In this document: one piece after another, positions 57,014-64,000 of the stretch
How positions within the stretch are numbered: position 1 is the stretch's first letter
Layout: every line of letters starts with the position of its first letter
From: Streptomyces candidus
GTDB taxonomy: Bacteria; Actinomycetota; Actinomycetes; Streptomycetales; Streptomycetaceae
Length of the DNA: 64,000 nucleotides
Direction: 5' to 3'
Assembly (NCBI RefSeq): GCF_014207445.1
Contig: NZ_JACHEM010000001.1
Location: forward strand, 124,001-188,000
The notes under the pieces: generated by a model
Seen by the model: only the letters and a program-made list of their open reading frames with translations
Databases searched by the model: none
Told to the model about the DNA's origin: nothing
Program-made: the position numbers and the translations under genes

Positions 57014-57583
57014 CTACAGGGTTGCCAGGAACCCCACCGCCACCTTCCACGTCTGCTCCGCGGCCTTCTGGTCGAAGTCCGGCAGCTCGGCGTCGGTGTA
57101 GAGGTGCCCGGCACCCGGGTAGCGGTAGATCTCCACGTCGGCGCCGATGCGCTGCATCTGGAGGTACCAGGTGTTCAGCCAGTCGTCCGACTCGAAGGGA
57201 TCCGGCGAGGCGACGTGCAGCTGTACGGGCAGTTCGTCGACGCTCGCTCCCTCCGCGATGTCCGAGGTACCGTGCAGCAGGAGCAGGCCGCGCGCCTTGT
57301 CGTCGCCGATGGCGAGGTTCTGCGCGACCGACCCGCCCCAGGAGAACCCGGCGTACACGAGCCCCTTGTCGGAGTGCGGTGCGGCGGCCAGCACGGCCCG
57401 TCGCAGCAGCTCGTCGCGGCCGGTCTTCTCCATCAGGGCGCGGCCTTCCTCCGCGCTCCCGGCGGTTTGCCCTTCGAAGAGGTCGGGCACGTGCACCTGG
57501 TGCCCGGCGGCGCGCAGCCGTTCGGCGGCAGCATGCACGGCCGGGCGCAGACCGTAGACGGAGTGGAAAAGAATGATGTCCAT
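57014..57583 (-). CDS. Dienelactone-hydrolase-family protein
   Basis: 189 residues, an alpha/beta-hydrolase. Nucleophile elbow GFSWGG has Ser where classic dienelactone hydrolases have Cys. The likely Asp lies near ASPDPFESD and the His in PGAGHLYTD. It opens MDIILFHSVYGLRPAV. Substrate unknown. Divergent from the MscS gene. Confidence 0.87.
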   Translation of the reverse strand: MDIILFHSVYGLRPAVHAAAERLRAAGHQVHVPDLFEGQTAGSAEEGRALMEKTGRDELLRRAVLAAAPHSDKGLVYAGFSWGGSVAQNLAIGDDKARGLLLLHGTSDIAEGASVDELPVQLHVASPDPFESDDWLNTWYLQMQRIGADVEIYRYPGAGHLYTDAELPDFDQKAAEQTWKVAVGFLATL

Positions 57584-57613
57584 TCCGCAATCCTGCCAGT
57601 TAGCGTCGGAGTC

Positions 57614-58834
57614 ATGGAGAACGTACTGCGCCCGTTGATCGTTCTGGGCGGCTCGGTCGTGCTCACGCTGTTGCTCGGCTGGGCCGTCGACCTCGTGCTG
57701 CGCCGAGCCGATGCACGCCACCACGAGACCCCTCTGTGGGGGCTGCTGCGCCGCTGCCGCCCGCCGCTCATGGTCGTCCTGCTCACCGCCTTCCTGAGAG
57801 GCGCGTACGACCAGACCGACCTCACCCTTGTCCAGGAGCACGAGGCGGGCATCGGGCAGGGGCTCTCCCTCGTCCTGATCGCCGCGACGGCCTGGCTGAT
57901 CGTGCGGGTCGCGTCCACGGTCGTCGAGTCGACGTACGCCAGGTACGCGTCCCTGTCCCGGGACGCCGCCCGGGTCCGCCGGGTCCGCACACAGGTGACG
58001 CTCATCATGCGGATCGTGACGGCGGTCGTCGGCGTCATCGCCGTCTCGGCCATGCTCATGACCTTCCCCGACATGCAGGCCATCGGGAAGTCGATGCTCG
58101 CGTCCGCGGGAATCATCGGAATCGTCGCCGGTGTCGCCGCCCAGTCGACGCTCGGCAACCTCTTCGCGGGCTTCCAGATCGCGTTCGGCGACATGGTGCG
58201 GCTCGGCGACACGGTCGTGGTGGACGGCGAGTGGGGTGTCGTCGAGGAGGTCACGCTGACCTTCCTCGCGGTACGCACGTGGGACGAGCGGCGCATCACC
58301 ATGCCCGTGTCGTACTTCACCAGCAAGCCGTTCCAGAACTGGTCGCGCGGCGGCGCCCAGATGACCGGCACCGTCTTCCTCCAGCTCGACCACCGGGCCC
58401 CGGTGGCGGCGATGCGCGTGAAGCTGCGGGAGATCCTGGCGGCCACCCCGTCCTGGGACGGCCGCGACTGGAGCCTGGCGGTGACGGACACCACCGCGAG
58501 CACCATGGAGGTGCGGGTGGTGGTGACCGCGAAGGACGCCGACGACATATGGACGGCGCGGTGCGCGGTGCGCGAGCAGCTCATCGACTGGCTGTGCACG
58601 CACCACCCGTACGCCCTGCCGAAGGTGAACACCGCCGAGGCGGTGCCGCCGCCGAGCGGCCAGTGGCCGTCGCAGGCCTCCCCCAACGGGCGGGCCCCGC
58701 GCGCCGAGGAGATCCACACCAACAACTCCGACATCCGTACCGACGACGACGCCCCGCCGCCGGGCGCGGACCGCGCGGACGGCCGCCGGGCCGCCGCCGC
58801 CCGCGGCCACCAGACGCGCACCGGGCGCGGCTAG
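57614..58834 (+). CDS. MscS-family mechanosensitive channel
   Basis: 406 residues. About four predicted helices in the first ~180 residues (LIVLGGSVVLTLLLGWAVDL; LSLVLIAATAWLIVRVAS; LIMRIVTAVVGVIAVSAML). The pore-lining helix and beta-domain signature reads GIIGIVAGVAAQSTLGNLFA, then GFQIAFGDMVRLGDTVVVDG. The tail is disordered and acidic/Arg-rich. Releases solutes upon hypo-osmotic stress. The ATG at 57614 is the first conserved Met. Confidence 0.93.
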   Translation: MENVLRPLIVLGGSVVLTLLLGWAVDLVLRRADARHHETPLWGLLRRCRPPLMVVLLTAFLRGAYDQTDLTLVQEHEAGIGQGLSLVLIAATAWLIVRVASTVVESTYARYASLSRDAARVRRVRTQVTLIMRIVTAVVGVIAVSAMLMTFPDMQAIGKSMLASAGIIGIVAGVAAQSTLGNLFAGFQIAFGDMVRLGDTVVVDGEWGVVEEVTLTFLAVRTWDERRITMPVSYFTSKPFQNWSRGGAQMTGTVFLQLDHRAPVAAMRVKLREILAATPSWDGRDWSLAVTDTTASTMEVRVVVTAKDADDIWTARCAVREQLIDWLCTHHPYALPKVNTAEAVPPPSGQWPSQASPNGRAPRAEEIHTNNSDIRTDDDAPPPGADRADGRRAAAARGHQTRTGRG

Positions 58835-58865
58835 AAACGGCGCACGACACGGCCCGCGGCGTACC

Positions 58866-58899
58866 GAGGCCGGACTCGCCCGCACGGGAGTCCGGCCTC
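58866..58899. terminator. Terminator after MscS gene
   Basis: Perfect 12-bp arms GAGGCCGGACTC (58866-58877) and its complement (58888-58899), 10-nt loop. Confidence 0.8.
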
Positions 58900-58996
58900 C
58901 GCCGTCTCCGGCTACCGCCCGCGCGCAGGTAGCCGCCCTCGGCGTACAGCGCCACCGACCGCGGGTTGACGTCCGCACTGCGCCCTCGGACGCAGT

Positions 58997-59024
58997 CGCC
59001 CCCGGCGCGAATGCGCCGGGGGCG
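58997..59024 (-). terminator. Terminator after Na+/H+ antiporter
   Basis: Perfect 12-bp arms CGCCCCCGGCGC (58997-59008) and its complement (59013-59024) with a 4-nt loop, 4 nt past the antiporter stop. Confidence 0.85.
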
Positions 59025-59028
59025 GGCC

Positions 59029-60615
59029 TCACCGCAGGCTGCGTATGTCCAACTGGTGCAGCACCCGGTCCACCACCTCGGGGTCCACCCCCGGTTCGTT
59101 CCGCGCCGCCAGCACCTCGTGCCGGGCCGCCGACATCATCTCGCGGCGGATCCGGCCGATCGCCTTCACCCGCTCGGCCCGCGACGCGTACGCCTCCCGG
59201 CGCTCGTCGTCGCCGATGTCCGGGCTGATCCGCGCCCCGATGTCGAAGGCGCCGCGCAGCAGCCGGTCCGACACCTCCTCCGGGAGTTCCTCCACCTCTT
59301 CGATCTCCTTGAGCCGCCGCCGTGCCGCCTTCGCCGCCCGCACCGCGAGCGTGTGCTCCAGTTCCCGCTCGGCGTTGGTGTCCGCCCGTACGCCCAGCTT
59401 GCGCACCAGCCAGGGCAGGGTCAGTCCCTGCAGCACCAGCGTCGTCATGATCACGGTGAAGGCGACGAAGAGGATCTCGTCCCGCGCCGGGAAGGGCTCC
59501 CCCGAGTCCGTTTTCAGCGGGATCGCCAGCACCAGCGCCACCGATGCCACCCCTCGCATCCCCGACCACCACATGACGACGGTTTCCCGCCAGCTCACCG
59601 GAATGTCCTCGTCCACGTCCCGCCGCTTGTGCAGCCGCTTGGCCAGCCAGGTCGCCGGCAGCAGCCACAGCAGCCGCACACCCACCACGGTTCCGGCGAT
59701 GGCCGCACCCCAGCCCAGCATCTCGCCGAACCGCCCGTCGGCGAGGCCGAAGACGGAGTGCAGTTCCAGTCCGATGAGACCGAACGCGACGCCGGTGACC
59801 AGGGTGTCCACGATCTGCCAGAAGGTCTGTCCGGCGAGCCGCCCCTGCACGTCGTCCGCGTCGACCGCGTGCGAGGCGAGGTAGAGGGCGGAGGCGAGCA
59901 CCGCCAGCACGCCCGAGCCCATGAACTCCTCCGCCAGGACGTAGCTGACGAACGGCACCAGCAGCGTCAGCCCGATCTGGAGGGTCGGGTCCCCCAGGAA
60001 GCCCATCAGCTTGTTGCTGAGCCAGCCGAGCCCGCCGCCGACCGCGACCGCGACCACCGCCGACAGCACCAGTTCGCCCATGGCCGCCGGCCAGGAGAAC
60101 GTTCCGCTGACCGCCGCACCGATCGCCACGTGGTACAGCACGATCGCCGTGACATCGTTGAACAGGCCCTCCCCCTCCAGGATCGACACCAGCCGCCTGG
60201 GTAGCCCCAGCGATCCCGCGACGGCGGTCGCCGCGACCGGGTCCGGCGGCGCGACGAGCGCGCCGAGCGCGAGGGCGGCGGCGAGCGGCAGCCCCGGCAC
60301 CACGGCGTTGGCCACGGCGGCCACCGCTGCCGTCGTCACGAAGACCAGTGCCACCGCCAGCAGCAGGATGGGCCGGAAGTTCGCGGTGAACTGCCGCCAG
60401 GAGGTGCGCTGCACGGCCGCGTACAGCAGCGGCGGCAGCACCAGCGGAAGGATGTACTCCGGCGGGATCTCCACGTTCGGCACGAAGGGGATGAGCGCCA
60501 GCACCACCCCGGCCAGCGTCATCAGCACCGGCGCTGGCAGCCCCAGTCGCTCTCCGAGCGGAACGGAGACGACCGCTCCGAGCAGCAGCACGAACAGCAG
60601 CGCCAATTGATCCAC
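59029..60615 (-). CDS. CPA1-family Na+/H+ antiporter
   Basis: 528 residues, ~12 predicted helices. CPA1 motifs: LPLVLPPLLYAAVQRTSWRQ, LAPPDPVAATAVAG-like (ALVAPPDPVAATAVAGSL), EGEGLFNDVTAIVLY with the ion-binding FND, and WWSGMRGVASVALVLA. A ~130-residue cytoplasmic C-terminal region (KLGVRADTNAERELE onward) has coiled-coil character. Exchanges cytoplasmic sodium for protons. No operon partner. Confidence 0.93.
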   Translation of the reverse strand: MDQLALLFVLLLGAVVSVPLGERLGLPAPVLMTLAGVVLALIPFVPNVEIPPEYILPLVLPPLLYAAVQRTSWRQFTANFRPILLLAVALVFVTTAAVAAVANAVVPGLPLAAALALGALVAPPDPVAATAVAGSLGLPRRLVSILEGEGLFNDVTAIVLYHVAIGAAVSGTFSWPAAMGELVLSAVVAVAVGGGLGWLSNKLMGFLGDPTLQIGLTLLVPFVSYVLAEEFMGSGVLAVLASALYLASHAVDADDVQGRLAGQTFWQIVDTLVTGVAFGLIGLELHSVFGLADGRFGEMLGWGAAIAGTVVGVRLLWLLPATWLAKRLHKRRDVDEDIPVSWRETVVMWWSGMRGVASVALVLAIPLKTDSGEPFPARDEILFVAFTVIMTTLVLQGLTLPWLVRKLGVRADTNAERELEHTLAVRAAKAARRRLKEIEEVEELPEEVSDRLLRGAFDIGARISPDIGDDERREAYASRAERVKAIGRIRREMMSAARHEVLAARNEPGVDPEVVDRVLHQLDIRSLR

Positions 60616-60876
60616 GGGGTGCCCTCCGGGCGGCTCGCAACGGTGACTCTGGGGTGATCAAGGCTTCAAGCGTGCCACGAAGCGCGTCAAACGGTCACAA
60701 AGGGGCTGAGCGGATGATCCGGCCGGCCCCAGGAACCCACGCGCGTCGGCACGCACACCGCGCAGCCGCCGGCGTCGCACACCGCACCCGCCCGGCCGTA
60801 CCGCACCCCGCACGCGACCGCCGGTGCCGCACCGCACCCGGCCGTCGGTGTCGGATCCCGGACGCGCGGGCCGGTG

Positions 60877-61341
60877 TCAGAACTCGCGGCGCATGGCCCG
60901 GTGCACGATTCCCGCGTCGAGGAACTGAGGCCCGTACGCCGTGTACCCCAGCCGCTCGTAAAAACCCAGCGCACCGACCTGCGCGTGCAGGTCGATCGCC
61001 GTCAGCCCCCGCTCCCCGGCCGCGTCCTCGATGCCCCGCACCAGTGCGGCGCCGACGCCGAGCCCGCGCGCCTCCGCCCGGACCGCGAGCCGGCCCAGCG
61101 AGCCGACCTCGGGCCCCGCACCGGTGCGTCCGGCCGCGTCCGCCCCGTGCAGCAGCCGCCCGGTGCCCAGCGGCGTCCCGTCCGCTGTCACCGCCAGGAC
61201 GTGCACCGCGGTGGCGTCGAGGTCGTCGTACTCCAGGTCGGCGGGCACGTCCTGCTCGACCACGAAGACCTCCTTGCGCACGGCGAAGCAGGCGTCGATG
61301 TCCTCGGGGCCCTCGGCCACCCGCACCGTGCAGGAGGTCAT
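60877..61341 (-). CDS. GNAT-family N-acetyltransferase
   Basis: 154 residues. Opening VRVAEGPEDIDACFAVRKEV, then FVVEQDVPADLEYDDLD, and acetyl-CoA motif GRLAVRAEARGLGVGAALV, ending ALGFYERLGYTAYGPQF. This resembles the ElaA/YjdJ-like small-molecule GNATs. Starts 4 nt after the RluD-type gene; likely one transcript with it. Confidence 0.9.
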   Translation of the reverse strand: MTSCTVRVAEGPEDIDACFAVRKEVFVVEQDVPADLEYDDLDATAVHVLAVTADGTPLGTGRLLHGADAAGRTGAGPEVGSLGRLAVRAEARGLGVGAALVRGIEDAAGERGLTAIDLHAQVGALGFYERLGYTAYGPQFLDAGIVHRAMRREF

Positions 61342-61345
61342 CGGG

Positions 61346-62287
61346 TCACTCGCTCTCGGCGCGGATCACGCCCAGCGCGTGCTGCAGGTCGTCGGGGTAG
61401 GGGCTCTCGAACTCGACCCACTCGCCGTCGCCGGGGTGCGTGAAGCCGAGCCGCATCGCGTGCAGCCACTGCCGGGTCAGCCCCAGACGCTTGGCCATGG
61501 TGGGGTCGGCGCCGTACGTCACGTCGCCGACGCAGGGGTGGCGGTGGGCGGACATGTGCACGCGGATCTGGTGCGTGCGGCCGGTCTCCAGTTTGATGTC
61601 GAGCAGGGAGGCCGCTCGGAACGCCTCGATGAGGTCGTAGTGCGTGACGGACGGCTTGCCCTCCGCCACGACGGCCCACTTGTAGTCGTGGTTCGGGTGC
61701 CGGCCCACGGGGGCGTCGATGGTGCCGCTCATCGGGTCGGGGTGGCCCTGGACCAGCGCGTGATAGCGCTTGTCGACCGTACGCTCGCGGAACTGCGTCT
61801 TCAGGGAGGTGTACGCGCGCTCCGACTTGGCGACGACCATCAGGCCGGAGGTGCCGACGTCCAGCCGGTGCACGATGCCCTGGCGCTCGGCGGCGCCCGA
61901 CGTGGAGATCCGGTACCCGGCGGCGGCGAGACCACCGATCACGGTCGTCCCGGTCCAGCCGGGGCTGGGGTGGGCGGCGACGCCGACCGGCTTCACGATC
62001 ACCAGGACGTCGTCGTCGTCATGGATGATCTCCATGCCCTCGACGGGCTCGGCGACGACCTGTACGGGGGTGGGCGGCGCGGGCATCTCGACTTCGAGCC
62101 AGGCCCCGCCGTGCACGCGTTCGGACTTCCCGACCACCGAGCCGTCGACCTGGACCTTTCCGGCAGCGGCGAGTTCGGCCGCCTTGGTCCGGGAAAACCC
62201 GAACATCCGGGAAATGGCGGCGTCGACGCGCTCGCCCTCAAGGCCATCGGGAACGGGCAGGGTGCGGATCTCGGGAATCGTACTCAC
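61346..62287 (-). CDS. RluD-like 23S rRNA pseudouridine synthase
   Basis: 313 residues. N-terminal S4 domain ([38 protein letters not shown]). Catalytic region [20 protein letters not shown] with the active Asp, then [37 protein letters not shown]. It modifies uridines in 23S rRNA. Ordered lspA-rluD-GNAT on the minus strand. Confidence 0.95.
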   Translation of the reverse strand: MSTIPEIRTLPVPDGLEGERVDAAISRMFGFSRTKAAELAAAGKVQVDGSVVGKSERVHGGAWLEVEMPAPPTPVQVVAEPVEGMEIIHDDDDVLVIVKPVGVAAHPSPGWTGTTVIGGLAAAGYRISTSGAAERQGIVHRLDVGTSGLMVVAKSERAYTSLKTQFRERTVDKRYHALVQGHPDPMSGTIDAPVGRHPNHDYKWAVVAEGKPSVTHYDLIEAFRAASLLDIKLETGRTHQIRVHMSAHRHPCVGDVTYGADPTMAKRLGLTRQWLHAMRLGFTHPGDGEWVEFESPYPDDLQHALGVIRAESE

Positions 62288-62432
62288 CCGTCGAGTATGC
62301 AGGACCCCACCGACAAGCCTTACCGAAAGCCGCCTCCGCCTCCTGGCGACGGGCCCCTGACCTGCCCCCGCCCGCCTCCCCCGGGGCGGGCGCCGACGCC
62401 CGGGTCGCCGCCCGGCGCCGCGTCGGCCCTCG

Positions 62433-63152
62433 TCAGTCCTTGTGCACGGTGCCGTCCGGGTCCAGGCCGCGGAACGACAGGATCACGATCAGGATGCCGC
62501 CGCAGACGATGGCCGAATCGGCGAGGTTGAAGACGGCGAAGTTCACGGGCGCGATGAAGTCGACCACCGCCCCCTCCAGGAATCCGGGCGTACGGAAGAT
62601 CCGGTCCGTGAGGTTGCCCAGCGCTCCCCCGAGGAGCAGACCCAGCGCGATGGCCCACGGCGTGCTGTAGAGCTTGCGCGCCAGCCGGGCGATCACCACG
62701 ATCACCGAGGCCGCGATGATGGTGAAGATGATCGTGAAGGCCTCGCCGAAGCCGAACGCCGCGCCCGGATTGCGGATCGCCCGGAACTGCAACAGCTCAC
62801 CGATCACGTCGATCGTCTCGCCACTGGGTTCCAGCTTGGCCACCACCAGCAGCTTCGTGCCGAGGTCCAGGGCGTAGGCGAGCAGCGCGATCACGAACAG
62901 GACCGCGAGCTTCCGCTTCCCCCGCCCGGCCGGCACCGCCTCGCCGTCAACCTGGCTGGACCCCTCCGGGGCCCGGCCCGCCGCGCCCTCGGCCCCACCG
63001 GCCGCTGACCCGCCGACGGGCTCCCCGGCTCGCGCTGTTCCCGCGCTGTCCCCGGCAGCCCGCCCCGCAGCAGCGCTCTCGGCCTTCGAGGGCTGCTCCG
63101 GTTCGGCTCCTTCCACATCTGGCGTACCGATGATGCGCTCCGCCTCTGCCAC
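62433..63152 (-). CDS. lspA: Lipoprotein signal peptidase
   Basis: 239 residues. The first ~78 are a hydrophilic Ala/Gly/Glu-rich extension, unusual in length. The four-helix core follows: [67 protein letters not shown]. Catalytic aspartates are D183 (NLTDR) and D212 (NLADS). It cleaves lipoprotein signal peptides after diacylglyceryl addition by Lgt, also encoded in this window. Confidence 0.95.
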   Translation of the reverse strand: MAEAERIIGTPDVEGAEPEQPSKAESAAAGRAAGDSAGTARAGEPVGGSAAGGAEGAAGRAPEGSSQVDGEAVPAGRGKRKLAVLFVIALLAYALDLGTKLLVVAKLEPSGETIDVIGELLQFRAIRNPGAAFGFGEAFTIIFTIIAASVIVVIARLARKLYSTPWAIALGLLLGGALGNLTDRIFRTPGFLEGAVVDFIAPVNFAVFNLADSAIVCGGILIVILSFRGLDPDGTVHKD

Positions 63153-63407
63153 GTAAGTCCCTCGCCCTCAAACCTGAATGAGCACGAGGGTACGGCACAC
63201 CCGTACGGACCCCGAGCCCCGACAACCCCGCCCTTCCGTGGCCTCCGGGGCAGGGGGCCGCCGAGCGGCGGACGGCGTCTCCCCTGCTCGACCGGGCCGA
63301 AGAGCCCGGGCAGGCGCCGGCCCGCACCGGAGGTGCACCCGCACCCGACGCCGGCCCCGCTCAGCGCCGCGGCAGCAGGACTGGACGGGACGCCCCGCGA
63401 ACGCCCC

Positions 63408-63995
63408 TCAGTACCGCCGCTCCTGCTTCTGCTTGCACTCCACGCACAGCGTCGCCCGCGGGAACGCCTGCATCCGCGCCTTCCCGATCGGCTTCCCGCA
63501 GTTCTCGCAGACGCCGTACGTCCACGCGTCCAGCCGGTCCCGCGCGTGCTCCGTCTGCTCCAGCATCTCGCGGGCGTTGGCGGCCAGCGACATCTCGTGC
63601 TCGCGGGTGATGTTCTTGGTCCCGGTGTCGGCGTCGTCGTCGCCCGCCCCGTCCCCGGAGTCCCGCATCAGCCCGCTCAGCGCCTCCTCGGCGGCCGCGA
63701 TCTCGGCGCGCAGCCGCAGGATCTCGCTGTCCAGCTCGGCCCGCGCCTCGGAGACCTCCGCCGGGGTCCAGGGGTCCTCACCGGGCCGTACGGCCAGTTC
63801 GCCCGGCACCGCCCCGGTCGTCGCACGCGCTGCCGGCACCGCCTGCTTCCCGGCCGTCGCGGCCCCGCCCGGACTCTTCTTCGCAACCACCGTCTCGGCT
63901 CCCGTCTCCGCGGCCTCGGCCGCCGCCTCGGCCGCGGGTGCGGCCTGTGTCCCGGCTTCTCCGGCGGGCGCCGCCGAAGCCGTCTTCCCGGCCAC
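63408..63995 (-). CDS. TraR/DksA-type zinc-finger protein, possibly partial
   Basis: 195 residues to an ATG at 63995, 5 bases from the window edge, so the true start could be further out. A GTG at 63890 (giving VVAKKSPGG) with GGAG ~8 nt upstream is a strong alternative. The ~80-residue start is Ala/Glu-rich. A coiled-coil (AELDSEILRLRAEIAAAEEA) precedes the C4 zinc finger with Cys163, Cys166, Cys184, Cys187 in CENCGKP and LCVECK. DksA relatives bind RNA polymerase secondary channel; here the role is inferred. Confidence 0.88.
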   Translation of the reverse strand: MAGKTASAAPAGEAGTQAAPAAEAAAEAAETGAETVVAKKSPGGAATAGKQAVPAARATTGAVPGELAVRPGEDPWTPAEVSEARAELDSEILRLRAEIAAAEEALSGLMRDSGDGAGDDDADTGTKNITREHEMSLAANAREMLEQTEHARDRLDAWTYGVCENCGKPIGKARMQAFPRATLCVECKQKQERRY

Positions 63996-64000
63996 GGCCC

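Noticed and set aside
57014..60661. A long minus-strand frame joining the dienelactone hydrolase gene to sequence upstream
   Set aside because: Only its last 189 residues match a protein family; the rest is antisense to MscS and out of frame with the antiporter.

Overview
The window is very GC-rich, has GTG/TTG starts, long overlapping open frames and dense same-strand operons. The gene order (gltBD, trp genes, lgt, his genes, dnaE, rluD-like, lspA, dksA-like) is that of the conserved core of a Streptomyces chromosome; from memory it resembles the SCO2014-SCO2075 stretch of S. coelicolor. I see no tRNA or rRNA gene, insertion sequence, CRISPR array, integrase or prophage.

Layout. 1-4.1 kb: the 3' part of an ankyrin/HEAT-repeat gene, a GC-rich minisatellite spacer, an aminoglycoside-phosphotransferase-like gene, and a badly decayed nitronate monooxygenase. 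4.1-9.2 kb: a DEAD-box helicase behind a cold-shock gene, a small VOC protein, a 70-aa secreted peptide, and a coupled HutD/VWA pair. 9.3-15.4 kb: glutamate synthase (gltB-gltD) with a candidate GlnR site. 15.8-19 kb: a VIT-family metal transporter, ribokinase, and lgt with a duplicated tail.

19.3-27.4 kb is one minus-strand run: hisI-trpE-(three membrane-protein genes)-trpC-trpM-trpB-trpA-dsbA-like-lgt. It includes the tiny trpM gene (47 aa). 28.2-31.5 kb holds a cytochrome P450, an ArsR-type regulator and an MFS exporter on one strand, with two perfect inverted repeats. This set lies between hisI and hisF. 31.6-37.4 kb is a tightly overlapping his operon, hisD-hisC-hisB-(55-aa membrane protein)-hisH-priA-ridA-hisF. 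No trpF is seen; PriA is expected to serve both histidine and tryptophan synthesis.

37.5-46.6 kb: a membrane-anchored beta-helix-like protein, a TPR-like protein, a LON-substrate-binding-domain protein, a YbaK deacylase, a membrane protein, an ABC exporter pair, an NYN-domain protein and a small basic protein. 46.8-50.3 kb: dnaE. 50.5-64 kb: a DUF2252 protein, a membrane protein, a second DsbA-like protein, a Tat-exported PhoD-type phosphatase, a Ser/Thr kinase, a dienelactone-hydrolase-like protein, an MscS channel, an Na+/H+ antiporter, a GNAT acetyltransferase, an RluD-type pseudouridine synthase, lspA and a DksA-like zinc-finger protein.

Most of the window is ordinary core genome. I did not find a new multi-gene system. 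The best leads are regulatory: the P450/ArsR/MFS inverted repeats, the repeat-dyad-repeat ahead of hisD, the cspA leader, and the GlnR-like site ahead of gltB. Next come the fossil nitronate monooxygenase and the recent 69-bp duplication in lgt. Family names rest on recognised motifs and remembered relatives; no search was run.
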